This document shows positions 56,617 through 64,000 of a stretch of 64,000 nt of DNA, piece after piece. A model generated the notes under the pieces. It saw only the letters and a list, made by a program, of their open reading frames with translations. It ran no database searches and had not been told where the DNA came from. A program made the translations under genes and the position numbers. Source of the stretch: Tricholoma matsutake (taxonomy: Eukaryota > Basidiomycota > Agaricomycetes > Agaricales > Tricholomataceae); contig AP026538.1 of NCBI GenBank assembly GCA_026075535.2, positions 5,456,001 to 5,520,000 of the forward strand. The letters are read 5' to 3'. How positions within the stretch are numbered: the first letter of the stretch is position 1; each line of letters opens with the position of its first letter.

Positions 56617-57017
56617 CCTTGCTTTGGTCTGCTGGGTGGGGGCCCTGCTCGTTTGGTCATCCTGGTCATCCTTGTTGCAGCCTGGGATGGTCGAGTCATT
56701 GTCACAAATGATTACAAATAAATGTAAATAATGCATCAAGAATCAATGAAGACGCAATTACTGTGTGCACACAAGGCCAAATTGTCCATGTGCATCCCAG
56801 GGGTATATAAACCCTCCCATTTCTACTGGTGGAGCTGGGCTCACCCCACTTTCATTTTTAATATGTAGTTAATAATTTTAAATAGACTTATATGTTATAT
56901 TTCAAGCCATTACCTCCTTTTTGGTGACAGGTAGGGCATGGGTTGTGGGTTGGTATTCCACAACCTGTACCCGTACCCGTGACCCATATGGGTTACCCAT
57001 ACCCATGCTATTGCCTA

Positions 57018-57899
57018 ATCATGCCCAACCTCTCTTCTTCCCTGCCTTTCTCCCTCTGTGTTCTGCCTTCCACAAAGGTAGGTTTAGGTGTCATTGGGTC
57101 CTGCTGACCATCTGACACTGTTTTGGGGGTTCTGCAGCCCCTGGCTTCTGCCATTTAGAGGGTTTTTGCTGTCTTTTCAGTTTTTGGCTATCCTTCTTTT
57201 GGTGAGTCAGCTGCCTTACCTCTTGGTTTCTCATAGTATCTGTCCCTCTAGGCCTGTTTGCACCTGGATTTTTGTTGGGTGTTCCCTTGCCATCCTCTCT
57301 TTTTTGCTGATGGCCTTCTCTTCCCAGCTTTTGGCCTGGACCTGGGCCTGGACCTGCCTTTTGAGTGAGGTGAGTAGGGTTTGGTGTTTTCTCTCCTCCA
57401 GTTGCCTTTGCAATTGGGTTCTTGAGGAATCAGTAGACCAAGGTGAAGACCAGTGAAGTCCTGCCTCCCTGGCTTCTCCTTTTCAACAAAGGAGTGTCTG
57501 CCAGTTGATTTTGGGCCTGGACCTCTCTCTGGGCACAGTGTGTAGGGAGATTGGGCTGGCAGGTATGCAGTTGCCTCCCCTTCCATCACTGGAAGTCACT
57601 CCACTGTCAACTACCACTGTTTACACCAATTTCACTGCTTTCTTTAAGAATCTGAGTGCACAGCTGCAGCAGGAGAGTGCTCCATCTCCATTCACCTGGG
57701 CTTCTTAACCATGTCAGTACATCCTGATTTCTTTCCTTCTTTTGTTCTATTCTCATCCTTACCTCTGCAGGGATCAAACCCCTCCCAACACTCCTCAGCA
57801 GATGCATATTGCTGCCCAGCTAAGTGAATGAGACTGGCGTGTCCTGGATAGCCCTAAGCATCACTGCACCCCTCATCATGCCCACTGACTGCACTTTGC
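57018..57899. other. Region between element I and the Helitron gene
   Basis: No recognised gene. Both strands have frames over 100 codons (57088-57456 plus; 57248-57589 minus), but neither resembles a known family. It may contain the Helitron 5' end and leader; no TC terminus could be fixed. Confidence 0.35.
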
Positions 57900-59819
57900 C
57901 CCTCCTCCAATTGGCCTCCCACTCCCTCCTCCTCCTCCTCCCATGGTTGGTCCAGCTGCTAATAACTCTGACCCTTTTGGTGTTCCCCCACTCCAGGCTC
58001 CTGCTCCTGCTCCCCTCACATTTGCAGATCTCATGGCCCAGTATGCTGCTCTTCCACCACTTCCTGTCAATGCAGGATGAGGTTATGGTCATGGGGCTCA
58101 AGGTTGTGGGGCTGCTCCTGCTCCACTGCCTATGGCTGATCTCATGGCCCAGCATGCAGCTCTTCCACCCTTGCCAGTTGCTCCTGTGCATGGACATCAA
58201 GGTAGAGGTAGAGGTAAAGGTAGAAGTAGAGGAGCTCCTGTTTCTGTGGTGGGTATTCTCCTTCCACCATTTTGTATGTACATTTCATGGCTGATGCTTG
58301 AACAACCAGCCCTTCCCTGCCATGCCTCCTTTGAATCCACTCCAGCCACCTGCTCCTGCTTCTGCTCAGCCACCTGCTCCTGCTCTTGCTCAGCCTCCTG
58401 CTCCTGCACCTGTTCAGCCCCTTCCTGTTGCCCACCAGCCATTCAATCTCAACTGGCCTGTCCAGTCTTGGGAGTATGGATATCCAATGTCCTTCATGCC
58501 ATGCACCTCATTGGATGGCAGAGAAAACTGCCAAGTCTTCTCTGATAAATCCCAAGTTTGGCATGTGCTGCTTCAGTGGAAAAGTTGATCTCCTCCGTCT
58601 CCATGACCTCCCCAATGAGCTGTCCCAACTCTTCAATGGCCAGGATCATCTCAGCAAAGAGTTCCGTGAGTACATAGGCAACTACAACAATGCACTTGCT
58701 ATGACCTCCATTGGCTGAAAGCTGGACAACTCCATGAAAAATGGCAATGGGCCCTGGATCTTCAGGCTCCATGTTGAGCTGTCCCACAAAGCAGGTTCCC
58801 TTCTCCCCTTCACAGGTGAGAATCCTGTGTACTCCCAGCTTTACATCTATGATCCTGCTCAGGCACTTGACCATCATTGCAACCACAGACAGAACACCTA
58901 TCTGCAACCAGACATCTTGAGCAATCTTCAGGCCATGCTTCACAACCACCATCCAGGAGTTGCACTCTACAGACAGGTCTTTGAGCTCACCTGAGACTTT
59001 CCACCTGAGCAGCAGTGCAAGATCGCTCTTCACTTTGATGAGGGCTGTGATCATTGTCAGTACAACCTTCCTGATGCTAGCTGAAATGAGATCGCTGTTA
59101 TTCTTCCAGGGGATGGAGACCAGCCAGGGGGCTATTGTGACATTGTCCTCTACCGCAAGCATGGGAATGGCCTCCAGAGCATCTCTGAGTGCCATCCTTT
59201 CTATCCTGCCCTCCACTATGTGCTGCTGCATCCCACTGGCCAGCTCTCATGGCATCCCCAGCTCGAGTACAGAGGCGGTGAGGACGTCGATGATCAGGAT
59301 GGTGCTGTGGAGCCTCCTGCTGAGGGCCAGCCTCAAAAGCACAAGCATGTCACCAAGTCAGAGTTCTATCACTATTGCCTTCATCCATGCCCTCCCAACA
59401 TTGAGCCCCAGCACATCTTCCAGGCAGGAAAGCTCTTTCAGCAGTATGTGTGCGACCATTGGGCCACCTGTGAGCAGGATTGCCTGATGTATATCATGTC
59501 CAGCCAGGGCAGACTTCCCAGTGAGGTGTATTCTGGGCTCACAGATGCTGTTGCAGCCAACATTGATGCAGACCCCAGGGCTCTCAGTTTGAGGACTATC
59601 TTGCCATCTTCCTTTGCTGGAAGCACCCGCCACATGCAGCAGCTCCTCCAGGATTCATTGGCCATCAATTGGTACTTCAAAGGTGGTGACCTCTTTCTCA
59701 CTTTGACTGCCAACCCCAACTGGCCAGAGATCCAGAATGCCCTGTTGCCAGATCAGGATCCAACAGACTGTCCTGACTTGGCAGTTTGGGCTTTTGAGGC
59801 AAAGCACAAGGAGCTGATC

Positions 59820-60044
59820 TGTTGTGATCTAGGTATGAGAGGGTATGATCGTGTTCCTCCACATGATATTGTTTATACTGTTGATTGCAATATATTCACA
59901 TACCTCAGTCGTTGTCCCCAACAAGCTGAGGTATGCACTCTCGTTTACTCTAGTCTCTCTTTAACTTACTACCACTAATGTATATAGCTTTTATTAGGTA
60001 GTATCTAATCTAGTCGTTGTCCCCAACAAGCTGAGCTTTTATTA
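59820..60044 (+). repeat. Left LTR of the gag-only element
   Basis: 225 bp. Contains an internal near-duplicate (GTTGTCCCCAACAAGCTGAG at about 59910 and 60016). It differs from the right LTR mostly as CG versus CA/TG. Confidence 0.9.
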
Positions 60045-60608
60045 GGTTATGGGCCCTGGCTACATGCTGTGACTCACAACAATCTCAAGGCCTCGATCAT
60101 CATCTACGCACACATCAGCCTCTCGAAATGTTACTGCTGCACATGTTACAGCCTCCCCTTCCTTGAATCTCTCTCATGGCTCCTCCTCCTGGAGTATACA
60201 CCCTTTCTGTGGTACCAAAACAACTGTGGCAACCAGCGGCACTTCATGAGCCCCATCACTAAATGGCCTCCTTGGACCCATCTCCTCTCAGTATGATCTG
60301 TGGCAGTCTATGATCCCCATCGGCCAACCTTCATGCAGCGTTCTACGAACCCCACCCCATCTTTTTACAATGTGCTTGCAATGCTCCATGAGCTCTGGTG
60401 GTCACTCTTCCTGTGGCACTCTCTGAGCCCCATCTCCTCACTCCCTCCTCAATGGCACTCTTTGATTCCTTGACCTACAAGTACTTTCTCATTTTTTTCT
60501 CCCCTTGATTCTGGCACATTACTCCCTTGCGCATCATCTGCTTACATCTTATGTGTTGATATTTGGCTTATTCTCATTGCAACTATCCATTCCTTTCACT
60601 ATCTGACC

Positions 60609-62502
60609 ATGACCGAAACCTATTCCTACTCAACAACTGGTCTCGAGATCCTTTCGCAAGGCAATTATCATTTTTGGGCACCCACCACCATTGCCAAACT
60701 TCACGAAGCAGGAGTATGGCTCAATGTTTCAGGTGCTGATCCTGACCCTGGTACTCCAACAACTCTGAGTTCCGATGCTGATGCTGCCACCAAACATGAA
60801 TACAAGGCCGACCTTAAAGATCATCAGGCATGGCTCCATTGCAACAACTGTGCAATTGGCATCATCATCAGCCTCCTCGACAAAAATCACCAACAAACAT
60901 TCACTTCTGAAGGTTTAACATCGAAAGTGCTTTGGGACAAAATCAAAGAGGAGCACAAGAATAAAAATACTGGTCTTGCTGCTTTCTTCATCAAACGTGG
61001 GATCATCAAAAAGTGTTTCAACCTTGATGGTGTGGATCCTGGTTCAAAGACTCTGTTTTCATTGATGCAGGCTCACCTCAACCACCTCATCCTGGAGAAC
61101 AAGAAGCTTGGTGACAAAGCTTTCGATGATGAGTTTATGGCTCAACTCATCCTCATGTCCCTTCCCCATCACACTACATGGGAGACTCTTGTAGTCTCTC
61201 TCCTCCAAAACTCAACCAAGCTCACTGTCACTAATGTCACAGCCCATCTTTTATCTGAAGCACAACATCTCAATGAAGATCATGACGGTTCTCTCAGCTC
61301 TTCTTCAGCTCTCCTTGCCCATCATGACAATCATAATGCCTCGAAATCATATTCCTGAGACCATTCACCATCCAAACCCAAGTCCACATCCTCCAATTTG
61401 CCATCGTCATCACACTCAGGCTTGACTCAGCAATGTGACTACTGTCATTGTTCTGGATAGTGTTTGAAGGTCCAGTCTGTAGGACCAAAAAAAAGACCAA
61501 AACTGAACTGAACTGGACCGATTAGGACTGGACCAGTGGTCTATTTATGGACCAGTCTTTTTTAGTCCAGTTGCTGGTCTTTTGTTTTGAAAAATATAGT
61601 AGGACTGATGAAAAACCAGTTAAAACTGGTTGCGACCAATCTTTTGTCCCAACGTATGTTGGACCTTACTCCCACACATATTTACTTCATTTTCGGTCCC
61701 TGGATCATCAAAAATGGTCAAGAATTGGTTGAGATATGACCAAAAACATTTTTGCACAAGTATTTTGTTGTATCAGAACAACTTTGATTGTATTGCTTAT
61801 TACCTGAGCTATAATTTTTTTTGTACAGCTATATGACATATGACATCATAAAAGTAACAACAACACACCTAATCATCTGTACCATGGGATTTTATTCATA
61901 TAACAGCCCAAATGAGTGCAACTACAAACTACAAATTACAAACTACAAACTGCAACTTGAATGCATGTCCTTTTGGTTTTGGCCATATCTCAGTCAGATT
62001 TTGATGGAATTGCTTAAATGTTGGATCGGTCTACGGAGCATTAGAATCTCTATCCATGAATATAATAGATATGAGGTAATGATCATATTTGTTGAGATAC
62101 ATATGGGTTATTTGGCACAATAAATTTTACAACAAAAGACCAGTCCAAACCAGTCTTTTTTCGGTCCATGGACCGATTAGGACTGGTCCTAAAGGGTCCG
62201 GTTGCAGTCCTCCAATATCTGGGTTGGTCCTGGACCAGTTGCGGTTGCCAGTTGCCCCATTTGGAAGTCAAAAACCGGACTGGACTGGACCTTTAAACAC
62301 TAGTTCTGGACATCTTGGTGAAAAGTGCTGGGAACTCAGAAGGGATATCGAAAGGGACAAATTGTGGGCCAAAATGAAAGAAAAGGGTGAATGTTCCAAT
62401 CTCACTGATGATGATTCAGAACAGGCTAAACTTGCTGCCTCATTTTGGGAGGATTTCAGAGCTAAATCTCATTGTGACAATGATGATGTTCATGTCTTCT
62501 AA
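60609..62502 (+). pseudogene. Copia-type Gag with zinc knuckle, split by MITE K
   Basis: The frame starts MTETYSYSTTGLEILSQGNY, a Copia Gag (UBN2-like) beginning, with HLILENKKLGDKAFDDEFMA and ILMSLPHHTTWETLV. A TGA at 61356-61358 (expected Arg) is read through to QQCDYCHCSG, where the 845-bp MITE interrupts. It resumes GHLGEKCWELRRDI (62305-62345), completing C-x2-C-x4-H-x4-C, and ends at TAA 62500-62502. No further pol sequence exists before the LTR. Confidence 0.85.
61458..62302 (-). mobile_element. hAT-like MITE K (845 bp, TSD GTTCTGGA) inside Gag
   Basis: Inverse-orientation copy of element J (37353-38201). Ends TAGTGTTTGAAGGTCCAGTC and GACTGGACCTTTAAACACTA, TSD GTTCTGGA at 61450-61457 and 62303-62310. 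Confidence 0.93.
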
Positions 62503-62567
62503 CCTTGGCCTCCAGTCGGATTCAGTGGGAGCTATACTCACATGTTGGAACATCACTCGAGTGGGAG

Positions 62568-62792
62568 TGTTGTGATCTAGGTATGAGTGGGTACAATCAT
62601 GTTCCTCCATGTGATATTGTTTATACTGTTGATTGCGATATATTCACATACCTCAGTCATTGTCCCCAATGAGCTGAGGTATGCACTCTTGTTTACTCTA
62701 GTCTCTCTTTAATTTACTACCACTAATGTATATAGCTTTTATTAGGTAGTATCTAATCTAATCATTGTCCCCAATGAGCTGAGCTTTTATTA
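62568..62792 (+). repeat. Right LTR of the gag-only element
   Basis: 225 bp, same length and internal duplication as the left LTR; ATTGTCCCCAATGAGCTGAG replaces the CG form. Followed by TSD TGATC. Confidence 0.9.
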
Positions 62793-64000
62793 TGATCGAG
62801 GACATTGAGCATGGCATCTTTGGCAAAGCTGTTGGTCATGTCTTCATAATTGAGTTCCAGAAGTGTGGCCTTCCCCACATGCACTGCATCATCTTCTTTG
62901 ATGAGGCTTCCAAGCTCTGCACACCAGAGGACATGGACAGCCTTCTTTCCTGCGAGTTCCCTGCTAATGATCCTGAGCTCCTTGAGTTGATCAAGCAGTA
63001 TATGGTCCACAAGCCCTGCAGTGCTGAAAATGACAATGCTGATGCCCCATGCTTGGTCAATGGCAAGTGCTCCAAGAACTTTCCCAAGCCCTTCAGAGAG
63101 CACACTACCATCTCTGATGATTCTTATGCCTCTTCAAGGCACCCCAACACTGGCCAGACCTTTGAGGTCTGGGGAAGCAGGTTGACAATTGCTGGGTCAT
63201 CACTTACTGTGTCTATCTCATATGGAAGTATTGCTGCCACATCAATGTCAAGGTCATTTCCTCCATCAAGGCCTTGAAGTACATCTACAAGTATGTTTAC
63301 AAGGGCCATGATTGGGTCACCATGCAGTTTGGCACCTGTGATAATGAGGTTAGGCAGTACTTGGATGCCCACTATGTTTCTGCCTGTGAGTCCTTCTGGT
63401 GTCTCTTCCACTTTGTCATGCATGGTGCCTCTCCCAATGTTGTTTGCCTCCATGTCCACCTTCCAAATGAGCAAAATGTCACAAGGAGTGAGGATAGAGT
63501 GGAGACTGTGCAGCAGCAAGCAGCCACAAAAGACACCACTCTCACTGCATTCTTCAAGGCCATCCTGGAGTATCCAGAGGTTGGAGGTGACCTTCTGTAC
63601 CAGGACTATCCCTCCAAGTTTGTGTATCACAAGAGTACTGGCAAGTGGAAACCCAGGCAATGTGGCTTTGCAGTTGGCAGGCTGTATTATGTCCACCCCA
63701 CTGCTGGCAAGCACTTTTATCTCTGCCTTCTCCTCACCTCTGTCAGGGGCCCAACATCATTTGAGAACCTCCTCACCTTCCAAGATGTGCAGGCACCATC
63801 TTTTAGAGAGGCCTGCCTTGCCCATGGACAGTTAGAAGATGATCAGGAGTGGCATCAGTGTCTAGTGGAGGCCAGGTCCATGCAGACAGGTCAGCAGCTT
63901 TGCCATTTGTTTGTGACCATCCTTTGCGACTGTCTGCCCTCTGACCCTGCTGCACTCTGGAACACCTTTTGGATTCACATCTGTGATGACCTGCACTACC

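Larger units (their letters stand above)
55628..57017 (-). mobile_element. Non-autonomous inverted-repeat element I (1390 bp)
   Basis: TAGGCAATAGCATGGGTA at the left pairs with TACCCATGCTATTGCCTA at the right. ACCCATACCC/GGGTA words are repeated below both ends. The adjoining octamers GTCACCCA and ATCATGCC agree at only half the positions, so a TSD is not shown. On the minus strand it carries two hairpin-donor modules (56320, 56586) and two cassettes able to encode EPLLVGW (about 56160, 56450). Confidence 0.75.
59820..62792 (+). mobile_element. Gag-only Copia-like LTR element (TSD TGATC) in the Helitron gene
   Basis: LTRs of 225 bp each (59820-60044, 62568-62792) start TGTTGTGATC and end TTTTATTA. 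TSD TGATC at 59815-59819 and 62793-62797. Deleting the element and one TSD restores the Helitron frame. Inside is only a Gag gene with a zinc knuckle; there is no protease, integrase or RT. A candidate primer-binding site GGTTATGGGCCC directly follows the left LTR and resembles the complement of the initiator-Met tRNA anticodon arm. GAGTGGGAG precedes the right LTR as a polypurine tract. Excluding MITE K, the element is about 2.1 kb, like TR-GAG elements known in plants. Confidence 0.9.
57940..64000 (+). pseudogene. Helitron Rep/helicase gene, interrupted, runs off the window
   Basis: A Pro/Ala-rich N-terminus with two FADLMAQYAALPPLP/MADLMAQHAALPPLP repeats (58010-58190) and an RG-rich stretch, then the Cys motif CPSCHAPHWMAE (58475-58515). 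The Helitron-like N domain follows: LYIYDPAQALDHH, LHYVLLHPTGQLSWHP, SEFYHYCLHP, QHIFQAGKLFQQYV, GSTRHMQQLLQDSLAI, LFLTLTANPNWPEI (59690-59735). At KELI (59815) a 2973-bp LTR element intervenes, and the frame resumes as EDIEHGIFGKAV. The HUH-type motif is GLPHMHCIIF (62865-62900). It continues CSKNFPKPF, IKYIYKYVYKGHD-like (63275-63310), FPSKFVYHK and LLLTSVRGPTSFENL up to 64000. Stops at 58716, 58992 and 59082 are TGA. One base seems lost in the G run near 63170, shifting the frame. The helicase motifs lie beyond the window. Confidence 0.88.

Noticed and set aside
55620..57025. Target-site duplication of element I
   Set aside because: GTCACCCA and ATCATGCC agree at only about half the positions; left unproven.

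Overview
This window looks like a transposon-saturated stretch of a basidiomycete (Agaricomycete) genome. I infer that from spliceosomal introns of about 48-60 bp with GTAAGT/GTGAGT donors, from a KDZ (Kyakuja-Dileera-Zisupton) transposase and a Plavaka-type transposase, from Agaricomycete-style Ty3, Copia, LINE and Helitron proteins, and from small gene families typical of these fungi (viroplasmin-like, Cys-rich zinc cluster plus coiled coil, and others). No housekeeping gene, rRNA or functional tRNA was recognised.

Layout. Bases 1-24617 are a nested stack, read from target-site duplications (TSDs) and broken repeats. The right half of an hAT-like element (A) holds element B (64-24383). B holds hAT-like element C (355-22779), and C holds a 21.5-kb KDZ transposon D (1037-22533, 367-bp inverted ends, TSD TGTGAGTA). 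D carries its transposase plus at least three other genes: viroplasmin-like, zinc cluster/coiled coil, and a five-exon conserved hypothetical. D has received a Ty3 fragment (about 6313-11735) and a Ty3 element with LTRs (12390-19587), the latter splitting the zinc-cluster gene. Bases 24626-27375 are a LINE 3' remnant holding two foldback MITEs and a solo LTR. Bases 28026-35134 hold unrecognised sequence, a Plavaka transposase 5' half, and a Ty3 gag-protease element that cuts it. Bases 35135-43034 hold an orphan transposon end, a 119-bp tandem array and two conserved fungal genes, each broken by an hAT-like element (37353-38201 and 41529-43012). Bases 43261-44696 and 45073-46146 are further non-autonomous elements. 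Bases 46344-55469 are a full-length LINE (15-bp TSD, poly(A) tail) cut by element M (50436-52665). Bases 55628-57017 are another inverted-repeat element. From about 57900 to the window end there is a Helitron Rep/helicase gene, cut at 59820-62792 by a small gag-only Copia-like LTR element, itself cut by an hAT-like MITE at 61458-62302.

Themes. (1) Nearly every interpretable premature stop is TGA where the reading frame or protein family expects Arg CGA, and diverged repeat pairs differ mainly as CG versus TG/CA. This suggests CpG-methylation-driven decay or a RIP-like process. (2) Elements B, L and M have related CTTTACA termini and 8-bp TSDs. They share one internal plan: two different outward-facing tRNA-like units, an inverted repeat next to a splice-donor-like GTAAGT, and repeated cassettes that can encode an E-x-LL-x-GW peptide. 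Parts of this plan recur in elements with unrelated ends. I do not know this arrangement from any described transposon family, and it is the best candidate for something undescribed. (3) Element D looks like a KDZ transposon acting as a carrier of several host-type genes.

Limits: homology statements rest on recognising families by eye; no search was run. Exon borders are hand-read. Element borders supported by TSDs are the firmest calls.
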